Of a stretch of DNA of 64,000 nt, positions 1 through 11,441 are shown piece by piece (within the stretch, counting starts at the first letter, position 1; every line of letters begins with the position of its first letter). This DNA comes from Devosia sp. RR2S18. GTDB taxonomy: Bacteria; Pseudomonadota; Alphaproteobacteria; Rhizobiales; Devosiaceae. The position numbers and the translations under genes were made by a program. The DNA lies in contig NZ_CP126539.1 in assembly GCF_030177755.1 (NCBI RefSeq), positions 3,842,001 through 3,906,000 of the forward strand. The letters are read 5' to 3'. The notes beneath the pieces were generated by a model. The model was not told the DNA's origin. It searched no databases and saw nothing but the letters and a program-made list of their open reading frames with translations.

Positions 1-121
1 AGCCGGTGTCCTTATCGAACACACCGGTGATCTCTACGAAGTTGGGCGTCATACCGATATGGACGTAGGGCCCGGCGGTCTGCGAAGGCGTTTCCTTCAG
101 GGTCGGAGTAAGATGCAGCAT
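1..121 (-). CDS. pcaG: Protocatechuate 3,4-dioxygenase alpha subunit, N-terminal part
   Basis: Only the first 40 codons lie in the window; the gene runs off the left edge. The start reads M-L-H-L-T-P-T-L-K-E-T-P-S-Q-T-A-G-P, the typical opening of the alpha subunit, followed by P-Y-V-H-I-G. The ATG overlaps the stop of pcaH (TGATG), so the two subunits are translationally coupled. The alpha and beta subunits form the intradiol ring-cleavage enzyme that converts protocatechuate to 3-carboxy-cis,cis-muconate in the cytoplasm. The truncation is due to the window boundary, not to decay. Confidence 0.93.
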   Translation of the reverse strand, partial: MLHLTPTLKETPSQTAGPYVHIGMTPNFVEITGVFDKDTG

Positions 122-867
122 CAGTTACCCTCCAGCTTGTTCTCGAACATCGTGGACCGGCGCCCCCGCAAGACGATGTCGAAGCGGTAGGCCAAAGCAT
201 CCATAGGAGTGGTGTTGTGCCGGTCGAGCTTTGCGGTCAGCTGATCAATTCCTGCCTTGTCGGGCACACTCGCTACAATCGGGCACTGCCAGATCATCGG
301 ATCGCCTTCGAAATACATCTGGGTGATCAGCCTTTGAGCAAAGGCATGCCCGAAGATGGAGAAATGGATGTGAGCCGGGCGCCAGTCATTGCCGTTATTC
401 GGCCAAGGATATGCCCCAGGCTTGACCGTACGGAAGTGATAGAAGCCATTCTCGTCGGTAATTGCCCGACCACAGCCACCAAAGTTCGGATCAAGAGGAG
501 CTAGGTAAGCTTCTTTTTTGTGACGGTAGCGGCCACCCGCATTGGCTTGCCAGAACTCGACCAATGTATTGGGCACTGCACGTGCATTCTCGTCCAGCAC
601 TTGCCCGTAGACGATCAGCCGCTGGCCAATCGCCTCTGTTCCGTCCTGGCTGTAGTTCCGGATAAGATCATTGTCGAGCGGCCCGAGGCTGGAATGCCCG
701 AAGGTGGGGCCGGTCAGTTCCGAGGCGGTGGCGCCAATCGACAACAGGGCGTGCTTGGGCGTTCTGAAGGTTGTGCTCTTGTATCCAGGCGTGTTCGCAG
801 GCGGATGCCAGGCTCGATCGCGCGGATATAGGGCTCCGTCGGAACCCGGAAGAATGATCCCAGTCAC
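121..867 (-). CDS. pcaH: Protocatechuate 3,4-dioxygenase beta subunit
   Basis: This 248-residue protein is the iron-bearing subunit of protocatechuate 3,4-dioxygenase. Visible landmarks are the N-terminal segment DRAWHPPAN, the dioxygenase core with G-Q-V-L-D-E-N and E-F-W-Q-A-N-A-G-G-R-Y, and the iron-ligand region Y-P-W-P-N-N-G-N-D-W-R-P-A-H-I-H, where tyrosine and two histidines bind Fe(III). The length fits the family. The start is a GTG overlapping the pcaC stop (GTGA), preceded by GAGGAG about eight bases upstream. It is the third gene of the pcaDCHG operon under PcaQ control. Confidence 0.95.
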   Translation of the reverse strand: MTGIILPGSDGALYPRDRAWHPPANTPGYKSTTFRTPKHALLSIGATASELTGPTFGHSSLGPLDNDLIRNYSQDGTEAIGQRLIVYGQVLDENARAVPNTLVEFWQANAGGRYRHKKEAYLAPLDPNFGGCGRAITDENGFYHFRTVKPGAYPWPNNGNDWRPAHIHFSIFGHAFAQRLITQMYFEGDPMIWQCPIVASVPDKAGIDQLTAKLDRHNTTPMDALAYRFDIVLRGRRSTMFENKLEGN

Positions 868-1253
868 TTAGATAGCTCCTCGCGTTTGCGTAATTCTTCC
901 TTGGCGATCTTGAAGGCGTTGTTCGCCGCGGGCACTCCCGCATACACGGCGACATGCATCAGAGCCTCCTTCAGATCTTCTGCGGAGGCGCCGGTGTTCG
1001 CCGTCGCTCTGACATGCATGGCTAGCTCCTCGTCATGACCAAGAGCCGCCAGAAGCGCGACGGTCAGTATTGAGCGCTCCCGCTTCGTCAGTCCCGGCCG
1101 AGACCACACCGAGCCCCAGGCGCCTTCGGTAATGAAGGTCTGGAAGTCCTCGTCGAACGCAGTCTTTCGCGCACTTGCGTTGTCCACGTGGGCATCGCCT
1201 AGAACGGAGCGGCGCGTGACCATGCCGCGTTCGAACAAAGTAGAATTAGTCAT
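864..1253 (-). CDS. pcaC: 4-carboxymuconolactone decarboxylase
   Basis: The 129-residue protein belongs to the carboxymuconolactone decarboxylase/AhpD-like family. It converts 4-carboxymuconolactone to 3-oxoadipate enol-lactone. The segment W-S-R-P-G-L-T-K-R-E-R-S-I-L-T and the helix with H-D-E-E-L-A-M-H-V-R are characteristic; the central histidines match the family's active-site region. An in-frame TTG lies six bases upstream, but the ATG at 1253 is preferred. The start lies inside the pcaD 3' end and the stop overlaps pcaH, so expression is coupled across the operon. Confidence 0.94.
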   Translation of the reverse strand: MTNSTLFERGMVTRRSVLGDAHVDNASARKTAFDEDFQTFITEGAWGSVWSRPGLTKRERSILTVALLAALGHDEELAMHVRATANTGASAEDLKEALMHVAVYAGVPAANNAFKIAKEELRKREELSK

Positions 1254-2040
1254 GCCCAATCTCGCTCAAAAACGACTGCATCAATTCGATTAGAGTCTCT
1301 GGTTGTTCTATGGACGGGATATGCCCCGCATTGGCGATCTCCACGAAGCGCGCATCGGGGATCCGTTCCGCCGTGTCGCGGACCAGCTCCACCGGTGTGG
1401 CAAGATCCTGATCGCCAGCGACTACCAGCGTGGGAGTTCGGATAGCATGGACTTTCTCCCGCAGGTCAGCATCCCGCAGTGTTGCACAGGTGTTGGCATA
1501 GCCATGCGCCGGGATACGCATGAACATGTTGCGCCAGCCGGCGAGTTGGTCCGGTTTTTCCCGGCGGTAGGCCTCGGCGAACCAGCGCTCCATAACGGCG
1601 TCTACCAAGCCCTCCATGCCTCCCGACCGAACGGCCGCTATTCGCTGCTCCCATGCGGCCACGTCGCCGATCTTGGCGGCGGTGTCGCAAAGTACCAATC
1701 CCCGGAGGCGTTCTGGATGCCGCAATGCATAGGCTTGTGAAATGAGACCGCCGACCGAGACACCGGCTAGAGCGAGCGTGTGTACCCCGAGATGACCAAG
1801 CAGGCCCGCAAGGTCGTCGACATGTTCGTCCAGACAATACTCTCCCGACGGAGCATCGCTCAGTCCGTGGCCTCTCTTGTCATAGGAAATGACGCGATAT
1901 CGCGGAACAAGGCTCTCGATAACCGCATCCCAGATCCGGGCATCCGTGCCCAATGAGTTGACCAGTGCGATAGTGGGCGCACCAGCTGGGCCTTGCACCC
2001 GATAATGCAGCAGAACGCTCCCGATGCGCTTGAAGGCCAT
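1246..2040 (-). CDS. pcaD: 3-oxoadipate enol-lactonase
   Basis: This is an alpha/beta-hydrolase of 264 residues that hydrolyses 3-oxoadipate enol-lactone to 3-oxoadipate. The nucleophile elbow G-V-S-V-G-G carries the catalytic serine; aspartate in G-D-Q-D and histidine in N-A-G-H-I-P complete the triad. Two ATGs occur (2046 and 2040). The AGAGGA ribosome-binding sequence directly abuts the first but is six bases from the second, so 2040 is chosen. It is the first gene of the pcaDCHG operon, transcribed away from pcaQ. Confidence 0.93.
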   Translation of the reverse strand: MAFKRIGSVLLHYRVQGPAGAPTIALVNSLGTDARIWDAVIESLVPRYRVISYDKRGHGLSDAPSGEYCLDEHVDDLAGLLGHLGVHTLALAGVSVGGLISQAYALRHPERLRGLVLCDTAAKIGDVAAWEQRIAAVRSGGMEGLVDAVMERWFAEAYRREKPDQLAGWRNMFMRIPAHGYANTCATLRDADLREKVHAIRTPTLVVAGDQDLATPVELVRDTAERIPDARFVEIANAGHIPSIEQPETLIELMQSFLSEIGHD

Positions 2041-2110
2041 GTTCATTCCTCTTGCTGAGCTGACCTAATGCACTTGGCAGTCTCAGGTAAAATGATTAGT
2101 TGCAATCAAT

Positions 2111-2130
2111 GCATAACTGCCAAGTTATGC
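2111..2130. promoter_or_regulatory. PcaQ operator upstream of pcaD
   Basis: A perfect inverted repeat GCATAAC-N6-GTTATGC lies in the pcaD-pcaQ divergent region, 71 bases upstream of the pcaD start. Its core ATAACT-N4-AGTTAT closely matches the ATAACC-N4-GGTTAT site known for PcaQ in rhizobia. It also has the LysR-type T-N11-A layout. Confidence 0.8.
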
Positions 2131-2207
2131 GATGAGCCGACCCAGTGCACCTATCGGACGGCATCGACTATATACATAACCGGAGAACCGAGCTGCCTTC
2201 TCATCGC

Positions 2208-3115
2208 ATGATCGATCCACGCATCAAGCTACGCCACATTTCTTGCTTCCTTGAGGTCGCAAGACTTCAGAGTGTCGTTAGAGCCGCGGAGGTGCTCAAC
2301 ATCAGCCAGCCCGCAGTCTCGAAAACCATTCAAGAACTTGAACAGGTACTGGAAACGCCGCTGTTCGACCGCAGCCGGCGGAACTTGTTCCTAACCCCGG
2401 TCGGGGAGGTATTCCTCCGCTACGCAGGCACCAGCCACGCGGCACTGCGTCAGGGGATTGAGGCTGCAGGCGGGATCAGCACTAACGCAGTCGTGAAAGT
2501 GGGAGCTCTGCCAACCGTGTCTGCCCGGATTTTGCCTACTGCCGTGGAGACGTTCTCGAGGCAAGCTCAGAAGGCGCACACTCGCATCATCACCGGACCG
2601 AATGCACACCTGCTATCACTCCTTCGTACTGGCGAAGTTGATCTCGTGATCGGGAGAATGACCGAGCCGGACGCCATGCTCGGTTTCTCCTTCGAGCATC
2701 TCTACTCTGAGCGGATCGTCATGGCGGTGCGAGCGGGGCACCCGCTGCTTGCCGACCGCAACTTCAATCTCCCAATGATCGAAGCCTATCAGGTTCTGAT
2801 GCCAACCCCCGACTCCGTAATTCGGCGGACGGTGGAACGAATGCTGATCGCGCATGGCATTGGACACTTCCGTGATGAGGTCGAGACAGTCTCAAACGCC
2901 TTCGGCCGAGCTTACGTCCGCCAGACCGACGCAATATGGATCATATCGGAAGGAGTGGTGGCAAAGGACGTCGAAGAGGGGCAACTCGCATTGCTTCCGG
3001 TCGATACCAACGAAACGCTCGGTCCGGTTGGCTTCACGACCCGAACGGAGACGACGCCGGCAATTGACACCCTTGCATTCATGCAAGCGGTGCGGAGCGT
3101 TGCCGCAGGCCTGCG

Positions 3116-3119
<4 letters not shown>
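2208..3119 (+). CDS. pcaQ: LysR-type activator of protocatechuate genes
   Basis: This 303-residue LysR-family regulator opens with M-I-D-P-R-I-K-L-R-H-I-S, which is how PcaQ proteins of Agrobacterium and Sinorhizobium begin. An upstream in-frame ATG at 2145 gives a longer form without the family's N-terminus, so 2208 was chosen. The helix-turn-helix covers roughly residues 20-45 (A-A-E-V-L-N-I-S-Q-P-A-V-S-K-T). The rest is the effector-binding domain, which in known PcaQ senses 3-carboxymuconate and 4-carboxymuconolactone. It is divergent from pcaDCHG, and its stop overlaps the convergent pobR stop by four bases. Confidence 0.9.
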
Positions 3120-5238
<2,119 letters not shown>

Positions 5239-5283
5239 CGGGACGTGCTCGAATGGGATGAGGGTGTCGGGGACCCCGCTTGA

Positions 5284-5376
5284 GACGCAACGCTTCTCGG
5301 TTCCGACCTTGAAGCAGAGATTCGTCGGCTCAAGACCGATGTGGAAGGGGACATCGTTGGCAATGGAAAAGAATAG
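5284..5376 (+). pseudogene. Possible remnant of a dihydrofolate reductase-like protein
   Basis: A 30-codon open stretch between stops reads D-A-T-L-L-G-S-D-L-E-A-E-I-R-R-L-K followed by E-G-D-I-V. This resembles the 'N-(S/A)-T-L-L-x-G-D-L-x-E-x-(I/V)-x-x-L-K ... D-I-x-V' segment of RibD/DHFR-like (YwjB-type) reductases. The same frame upstream of the intervening TGA (5239-5280) reads L-E-W-D-E. No start codon or full domain is present. Recognition is by eye from a short match, so this is tentative. Confidence 0.25.
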
Positions 5377-5433
5377 CGCAAACCCAAGAGTGGTACCTCC
5401 AGTCGAACTGAGACGCGTGACGAGCGGAGCCGG

Positions 5434-5628
5434 ATGGCGGTCAAGTACTTATCGGAGTTGGGCGCCATTGCGGGTGAAGTGCCACCTACCCCTCCCGCCG
5501 CAGCTGGTGAGATCGAGGTAGCTTTGAAGACGAAAAGCCAAGAAGTTGCTTTTGGTCAGCCATCACCGGCGGACGCAGGACAGGCGTTCTACGACCAAGT
5601 TGTTTCGACGCTTAAGCGTGCGCGATAG
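5434..5628 (+). CDS. Small hypothetical protein
   Basis: A 64-codon frame starts at an ATG preceded by CGGAG. The product is acidic to neutral with a proline-rich stretch (P-P-T-P-P) around residue 18 and an amphipathic C-terminus (Q-A-F-Y-D-Q-V-V-S-T-L-K-R). I recognise no family. It lies between pobA and a diguanylate cyclase gene on the same strand, and an imperfect hairpin follows its stop. It may be a genuine small gene or part of the decayed sequence just upstream. Confidence 0.3.
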   Translation: MAVKYLSELGAIAGEVPPTPPAAAGEIEVALKTKSQEVAFGQPSPADAGQAFYDQVVSTLKRAR

Positions 5629-5644
5629 CGTCCGGGCAGAGAAC

Positions 5645-5670
5645 GCAGACTCCACCTTTAGTGGGTCTGC
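5645..5670 (+). terminator. Hairpin after the small ORF
   Basis: GCAGAC, a bulged T, CCAC, a five-base loop, then GTGG-GTCTGC form a ten-pair stem 16 bases after the small ORF stop. No T-run follows, so it is either a weak terminator or a transcript-stabilising hairpin. The remaining gap to 5922 shows no other feature I can support. Confidence 0.3.
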
Positions 5671-5922
5671 TACTCCGCTTCTAAGCCTTTTCTGGCTAGG
5701 ACGAGTCTACTTGATGTTGTTGGTGACTCCTTCCCTCAGCGGACCGCATCTCGATCGTATGCTGGTCCTCATCTGCCAAGGAACCGCTGCAGCAGTCGTG
5801 TCTCCGGAGCTCAGCTGAGAATGGGTGAATATCCTCCCCTGCAATTCACGCAGCATTAATTCCGCTGGTCCACTTAATGGCGAGCCTGACTTTTTGTGCC
5901 AGGCCAGACGACAGGCGCAGGC

Positions 5923-7146
5923 ATGTATAAACAAGCTCTGAGCGGCGAGGTTGAACGCCTACTTTCGGGAAGAACCCGAGATATCACGCTAACTGGTGCA
6001 CTTGCCGGACGCTTTCGGGACCGCTCTTTCAAGCAGACGGCCAAGATCGTCCGGTCCTGGATGCTGTGGGTCATTCTGCTCGACGCCTTGGCGATGGGCA
6101 CGAACATCCTGCTGCTTCCGGTTGAAGCAGCATTCCCGATGCTCCCCCCTTCCCTGATCATCCCTCCTTCTGCCTTGGCTGTTTACGCGGCATGGAACCG
6201 CCAACGCTCGGACCTGCTCTTGAATGGCAGCTTGGTGGCTGGAATGGCAGCGATCCTGCTGTCCGTATGTCTGATGGGAGCGGCAGCGGGAGGGGAATTC
6301 TACGAGCGGTATCTCAGCATCATGCTGTTCGTCGCGGTGGCAGGCATCATCATTTTCAACGTGCCCGCCGGTGCCACGCAGGCCATCGCAGCATTTGCCC
6401 TTGTCCTCTATTTGGCCTTTCAGCTCGGCAATCGCGAAGTGAGTACATCAAGCGCCCTGTCAGCGTTTCTGTTCTTCGCCAGCGGGGTAACCGCCACGGT
6501 GGTCGCCCGTCGTACCATGACGATTCTGGCGCACCGCACCTTTCTTCTCGAGCTTCGGGATGCCCAGCGTGTTGATGAACTCGCGCGCGCTAACGAGAAG
6601 CTCGACACGCTCTCCCGGACTGATGCCCTCACCAAGTTGCCCAACAGACGCGACCTTGAGGACGTGCTGGACAGAATGAGGTCCCCGTCAGCCTCAGGCG
6701 GTGGGCTCGCCATGCTGATGTGCGATATCGACTGCTTCAAAGCGCTCAATGATGAACTTGGGCATGCCGAGGGCGACAGATGCCTGGCCGAAGTGTCGCA
6801 GATGATTCGAGGATCAATGCCGTCGCACTTATCTTACGCATGCCGCTACGGTGGCGAGGAGTTCCTGGTGATCCTGGCCGGCGAGGCTGCCGGTCAGGCG
6901 CTGGAGGTCGCGGAGGCAATCAGGTCCAAAATCGAAGCAGGGCAATTACAGAATCCAAGATCCTCAGTTGGTCCATGGGTCACCGTGAGCATCGGAGTGG
7001 CAGCGTCGCGAGAGGTTCTGACGCAGTCGCCGGAAGAGTTACTGCACGCTGCCGATCTAGCTCTGTATGCAGCCAAGAGTAAAGGACGCAACATGGTTGT
7101 CGATTCCATGACGAGTTTGGAAATTATCGAAGACCAGGTGGCCTAG
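5923..7146 (+). CDS. Membrane-bound diguanylate cyclase
   Basis: The 407-residue protein makes cyclic di-GMP from two GTP. About six hydrophobic segments between residues 35 and 205 form an integral membrane sensor. A short linker (L-A-R-A-N-E-K-L-D-T-L) leads to a GGDEF domain starting L-T-K-L-P-N-R-R-D, with the active-site motif G-G-E-E-F at about 310-314. The RxxD inhibitory site expected five residues before the motif is absent (S-H-L-S instead), so c-di-GMP product inhibition is unlikely. An in-frame GTG at 5896 is an alternative start; the ATG at 5923 is preferred. The signal sensed is unknown. Confidence 0.9.
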   Translation: MYKQALSGEVERLLSGRTRDITLTGALAGRFRDRSFKQTAKIVRSWMLWVILLDALAMGTNILLLPVEAAFPMLPPSLIIPPSALAVYAAWNRQRSDLLLNGSLVAGMAAILLSVCLMGAAAGGEFYERYLSIMLFVAVAGIIIFNVPAGATQAIAAFALVLYLAFQLGNREVSTSSALSAFLFFASGVTATVVARRTMTILAHRTFLLELRDAQRVDELARANEKLDTLSRTDALTKLPNRRDLEDVLDRMRSPSASGGGLAMLMCDIDCFKALNDELGHAEGDRCLAEVSQMIRGSMPSHLSYACRYGGEEFLVILAGEAAGQALEVAEAIRSKIEAGQLQNPRSSVGPWVTVSIGVAASREVLTQSPEELLHAADLALYAAKSKGRNMVVDSMTSLEIIEDQVA

Positions 7147-7449
7147 TTCATAGCAGGTCCGCAGTCGGGCGACGCAGGTCAATGCAACAGCAGATTTGGG
7201 GCCCTTTGCGGAATAGCAGGTTTCGGGCGACACGTTCGAGATAGCTGCCACTGATCTGCAATGAAGGCAGCGGCAGCTCGCGACCCCGTCACTGCCGTTT
7301 ATCGGCTTCGACGACTCGCCCTAGAGCAGTCATGTCGCTGCTGTTCAAAGGCACAGCTGACGGTAGCCGATTGGCAGTTAGGCCGACGCGGTGGCCTCGG
7401 TCACAAGAAACTGGCATCATGAGGCTTCATACTAGGCGAAGGCCCAGAC
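7147..7449. other. Intergenic region with hairpin-forming decayed repeat
   Basis: No coding sequence is recognisable in these 303 bases. The stretch at 7243-7270 holds GCTGCC, a 16-base spacer and GGCAGC followed by GGCAGCTCGCGACCCC. A similar ATAGCTGCC...GGCAGC arrangement recurs near 26556-26600, suggesting a degraded member of a dispersed intergenic repeat family. Confidence 0.35.
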
Positions 7450-10416
7450 ATGGCTTTCGCTTCTCCGGCGTTGTGCGGCCCTGCCAGCGTGCGCCTGCAC
7501 GTAAGGACTGAGCGAGCTGTGACCTCTCTAGACTTTCTATCCGAAGGTGGCGCGGCCGGCGCCTTGATGCGAACCCTTGATTGGAACTCATCACCACTCG
7601 GCGCACCTGCAGACTGGCCACAGTCGCTGCGCTCCGTCGTCGGTTTGCTGCTGAACTCGCGCTTCCCAATGTTTGTCGCCTGGGGAGACGATTTGGGGTT
7701 TCTCTATAATGACGCCTATGCCCAGATCCTGGGTGCCAAGCACCCCGATGCCATGGGCCGACGCTTCCATGAAGTCTGGCCAGAAATTTGGAACGACATC
7801 TCTCCTATGATCGAGGCGGCTCTTGCTGGCCATGCAACCTACCATGAAGACTTGCCTCTCCTGGTCAATCGCCATGGACGCGATGAGGAGGCGTGGTTCA
7901 CCTTTTCTTACTCTCCTGTCCGGGACGAGAGCGGGCGAGTTGCCGGCGTGTTCTGTGCGGTGTCTGAGACTACCAACCAGTACTTAGCTGCGATCCGGCG
8001 CAATGCCCTGCTGGAGCTTGATGGTAGACTTCGCAATGCCTCGGACACCAGCACCGTATCCTTCGCCGCTTCAGAACTCCTGGGTGAGGTACTAGCCGTC
8101 ACACGGGTGGGTTATGGAGTGGTAGATGCGGGTGCAAGGACTATCTTCGTCGAGCGCAACTGGTCCTCGCCAGGGTTTGCGGATCTAGCCGGACATCGCC
8201 GCTTTGCTGACTACGGCACCTACATACGCAATCTTGTGGATGGTGAGACTGTCGCCATCGGCGACGTGAACACTGATCCGCGAACTGCCGCCAAGGCTGA
8301 GGCCTTCCGAGCCATCAGAACGACAGCCTTCGTCGACGTGCCTGTGATGGACAACGGTCGAATTGTTGCAACGCTTTTTGTCCATTCGGCTACCCCCCGC
8401 ACCTGGACTGGTGAGCAAGTTGCCTTTCTCAAGGACGTTGCGGAGCGCATACACGCAGCTGCCGCCATACGTGCGGCAGAGCAGGGCCTACGTAAAAGCG
8501 AGGCGCGCTTCCGGCTGGTGGCTGACGCAGTACCCCAGATCGTGTGGATCACCGACGCAGATGGCCGCACCGAGTTCTTCAACAAGCAGTGGAGCGACTA
8601 TACTGGGGCCGTCTATGAGCCGACCACTGCCGCAGATGTAGCTGCTAAACACGTTCATCCAGACGACGCGGCCGCAACGATCAACGCTTTTGACCATGCG
8701 CGGCGCACTGGCGCCACCTTCCTTGTCGAGCACCGCATCCGGTCGAAAACTGGAGAGTACCGCTGGTTCCTGGTGCGTGGGGAGCCGTTTAGAGAACCTC
8801 AATCCGGCCAAATCGTCCGTTGGTTCGGCGCTTCCGTGGACATCGAGGATCGGCGCCAGGCGGAAGCAGAACTTCGGGCTTTGAACGAGACCCTTGAAGA
8901 ACAGGTTGCCTTGCGCTCAGCAGAGCGCGATCGGCTCTGGCAACTCTCACAGGACTTGCTGGCAAGAGCCGATTACAGCGGCATGATGTCCGCAGTCAGC
9001 CCTGCGTGGATCCAGGTGCTAGGCTGGAGTGAGGTCGAGCTGCTCGCGCGCGGCTATGCCAGCTTCATGCATCCGGACGATGCTGCAGCAACGCTGCAGG
9101 CCATTGCGCACATGGCCAAAACGGGACAGCCAAGCCGCTTCGAGAACCGCATAGCCGCGTCGGACGGCAGCTGGAAGCATATCGAGTGGACCGTAGCACC
9201 AGAGCCGGACGGCTTGAACTTCATCGCTGTCGGCCGAGACATGAGCCTGGTCAGGGCTCGTGAGCAAGAACTTGTGCATACCCAGGAACAGCTGCGCCAG
9301 AGCCAGAAGCTCGAAGCGATGGGTCAACTCACAGGCGGCGTCGCTCACGACTTCAACAATCTCCTCACTCCCATAATGGGCACCCTGGACACGTTGGTGC
9401 GTCGAGGAATCGGCAGTGATCGGGAGCGGCGGCTGATCGAGGGGGCACTACAGTCGACTGAGAGAGCCAAGACCCTTGTGCAGCGGCTGCTGGCATTTGC
9501 CCGCCGTCAACCGCTGCAAACAACCGCTGTGGACGTCGCGGGTCTCGTCAATGGCATGGTGAGCCTAATCAGCTCCACCCTCGGACCTACCATCGACGTT
9601 CGAACGGAGGTGGATCCAGACATGCCCCCAGCCGGGGCCGATCACAACCAGCTCGAAATGGCGCTTCTGAACTTGGCGGTGAATGCACGGGACGCGATGC
9701 CCGATGGAGGCGAACTCATCCTGGGGGTCAAATGTGAGCGGGTGCGTGAACCACATGCATCCAATCTCAACTCCGGGGACTATATTCGGCTGAGCGTAAG
9801 TGACACCGGGACGGGTATGGATGAGGAAACCCGCCGTCGCGCCATTGAGCCGTTCTTTTCGACGAAGGGCATTGGCAAGGGTACCGGGCTCGGCTTGTCC
9901 ATGGTGCACGGCCTTGCCGCCCAGTTAGGAGGCGGTCTGACCATTAATAGCACGCCCGGTCAGGGCACGACTATCGCGCTGTGGCTACCCACTGCTTCTG
10001 CGAGCGTTCAGTACGAGTCATCCCCCTCAGAACCAGCTAACGCGACCGGAAGAGTTGGCCTGGCGCTTTTGGTTGATGACGAGGACGTCGTCCGCATGAG
10101 CACGGCCGATATGCTGTCGGACCTCGGGTACGAGGTGAAAGAGGCCGGCTCAGCCGCAGAGGCTCTGCAGTTAGTTCGGAGCGGTCTCGAACCGGACCTC
10201 CTTGTTACCGACCACCTCATGCCCGGGAAAACCGGCGCTCAGCTTATACAAGAGCTGAAACCTGAAAGACCAAAACTGTCGGTGCTGATCATCTCTGGTT
10301 ATGCAGAAGTGGAAGGCATGGATCCTGAAATACCTAGGCTCACCAAGCCTTTTCGCACCACCGATCTGGAAACGATCCTCGCTACGTTGATGAGTCCTGC
10401 AGGGAGCAGCAACTGA
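7450..10416 (+). CDS. Hybrid sensor histidine kinase with PAS, GAF and receiver domains
   Basis: This 988-residue soluble kinase has no clear membrane segment. Domain order: N-terminal PAS-like domain (about 35-180, containing F-P-M-F-V-A-W-G-D and F-H-E-V-W-P-E), GAF domain (about 190-340), two PAS domains (about 350-480 and 500-605), a HisKA dimerisation helix with H-D-F-N-N around His633, an ATPase domain (N-A-R-D-A-M, D-T-G-T-G-M and G-T-G-L-G-L-S motifs), and a C-terminal receiver with V-D-D-E-D and phospho-acceptor Asp921 in V-T-D-H-L-M-P-G. It probably passes phosphate through the attached receiver to an unlinked partner; no response regulator gene is adjacent. Confidence 0.92.
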   Translation: MAFASPALCGPASVRLHVRTERAVTSLDFLSEGGAAGALMRTLDWNSSPLGAPADWPQSLRSVVGLLLNSRFPMFVAWGDDLGFLYNDAYAQILGAKHPDAMGRRFHEVWPEIWNDISPMIEAALAGHATYHEDLPLLVNRHGRDEEAWFTFSYSPVRDESGRVAGVFCAVSETTNQYLAAIRRNALLELDGRLRNASDTSTVSFAASELLGEVLAVTRVGYGVVDAGARTIFVERNWSSPGFADLAGHRRFADYGTYIRNLVDGETVAIGDVNTDPRTAAKAEAFRAIRTTAFVDVPVMDNGRIVATLFVHSATPRTWTGEQVAFLKDVAERIHAAAAIRAAEQGLRKSEARFRLVADAVPQIVWITDADGRTEFFNKQWSDYTGAVYEPTTAADVAAKHVHPDDAAATINAFDHARRTGATFLVEHRIRSKTGEYRWFLVRGEPFREPQSGQIVRWFGASVDIEDRRQAEAELRALNETLEEQVALRSAERDRLWQLSQDLLARADYSGMMSAVSPAWIQVLGWSEVELLARGYASFMHPDDAAATLQAIAHMAKTGQPSRFENRIAASDGSWKHIEWTVAPEPDGLNFIAVGRDMSLVRAREQELVHTQEQLRQSQKLEAMGQLTGGVAHDFNNLLTPIMGTLDTLVRRGIGSDRERRLIEGALQSTERAKTLVQRLLAFARRQPLQTTAVDVAGLVNGMVSLISSTLGPTIDVRTEVDPDMPPAGADHNQLEMALLNLAVNARDAMPDGGELILGVKCERVREPHASNLNSGDYIRLSVSDTGTGMDEETRRRAIEPFFSTKGIGKGTGLGLSMVHGLAAQLGGGLTINSTPGQGTTIALWLPTASASVQYESSPSEPANATGRVGLALLVDDEDVVRMSTADMLSDLGYEVKEAGSAAEALQLVRSGLEPDLLVTDHLMPGKTGAQLIQELKPERPKLSVLIISGYAEVEGMDPEIPRLTKPFRTTDLETILATLMSPAGSSN

Positions 10417-10509
10417 GCGCCTCTCGATGATAGGCGGACAGGAGGCGAGCGCATCGCTGACGTTACTGTCCTGTTGATAGCCTGACGAAAGCTGCTTCCG
10501 GAACTGCCG

Positions 10510-11352
10510 CTAGGTTCGTGCCAGACATTCGAACAACGCCTTTACTCGTGCTGTTCGCCTGAGTTCCTTAGGTGCCAGAAGCCACACATCTAGCGAAAAC
10601 GCCGGTTCATCTGAGAGCCTTTGGAGCCCAGAGTCTTGTTCTGCGACTACGCTCGGCAACATGCCGGCACCTATGCGCTGCTGAACCGCATTCAACATCA
10701 TCAATGGGGTAGTAAAGAAGGAGGAGGCTCTCGCTCCAGCGACATGCCTGCGCATCCAGTCTTCAGCGCGTGACGCGCAGGGATGGCTTGAGTAGTCGAG
10801 CCAAGGCATGCGTGTCAGCGGTGTGTCGACGGCGAGAGTTCCTGCAGCATAGGCATAGAAATCAAGCCGCTCCAGGACTCTCCCGTATAGGTAATCTTCG
10901 GGCGCGTTGGTGAGCCTTAACGCCACCTGAGCTTCTCTACGTGAGAGACTTTTGACGTCCACATCGGTGGAGATGAGCAGCTCTACCCCTGGGTAGCGCT
11001 CCTTGAATACTGCAAGTTGGGGCATGTAGCGAACGGCCAGCAGGTCAACGGTCGTTAGCTCAATCCGCCCAGCCAAGGTATCGTCGTGACCAGAGATGCC
11101 ACGCTCAAGAGCCGTTAATTCCTGCTCGATACGCTCTGCAGCATCGGCAGCTCGCTCCCCCGCATCGCTTAAGCGTAGTTTGTCGCCCACCCTCTCCAAC
11201 AGGCTGGAGCCAAAGTGCTCCTCCATGTCCCGGACCTTGCGAGAGACCGTCGTATGGGCGATCCCCAGGTTTTGCCCAACTTGGCTGAAGGTTGATGCAG
11301 TTCTGAACTCGGCCAGAAGCGACAGATCATGGCGAAGAGGATTCTTGTGCAA
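10510..11352 (-). CDS. LysR-family transcriptional regulator
   Basis: The 280-residue protein has an N-terminal winged helix-turn-helix (F-S-Q-V-G-Q-N-L-G-I-A-H-T-T-V-S-R-K-V) and a C-terminal effector domain. The first residues are L-R-H-D-L-S-L-L-A-E-F, so translation must begin at the TTG at 11352; a stop lies three codons upstream and no ATG or GTG fits. A perfect 10-base palindrome GCAAATTTGC (11349-11358) overlaps that start and could be an autoregulatory site. It is divergent from the redoxin-like gene, which is its most likely target. Confidence 0.85.
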   Translation of the reverse strand: MHKNPLRHDLSLLAEFRTASTFSQVGQNLGIAHTTVSRKVRDMEEHFGSSLLERVGDKLRLSDAGERAADAAERIEQELTALERGISGHDDTLAGRIELTTVDLLAVRYMPQLAVFKERYPGVELLISTDVDVKSLSRREAQVALRLTNAPEDYLYGRVLERLDFYAYAAGTLAVDTPLTRMPWLDYSSHPCASRAEDWMRRHVAGARASSFFTTPLMMLNAVQQRIGAGMLPSVVAEQDSGLQRLSDEPAFSLDVWLLAPKELRRTARVKALFECLART

Positions 11353-11441
11353 ATTTGCTCACTTGATGTGCTTAGGAGTCGATTGCGGTTCCAGCATTGC
11401 ACATCCATGTTCCTGGTGTCGATGGCCGGGAGAACAGCCAA

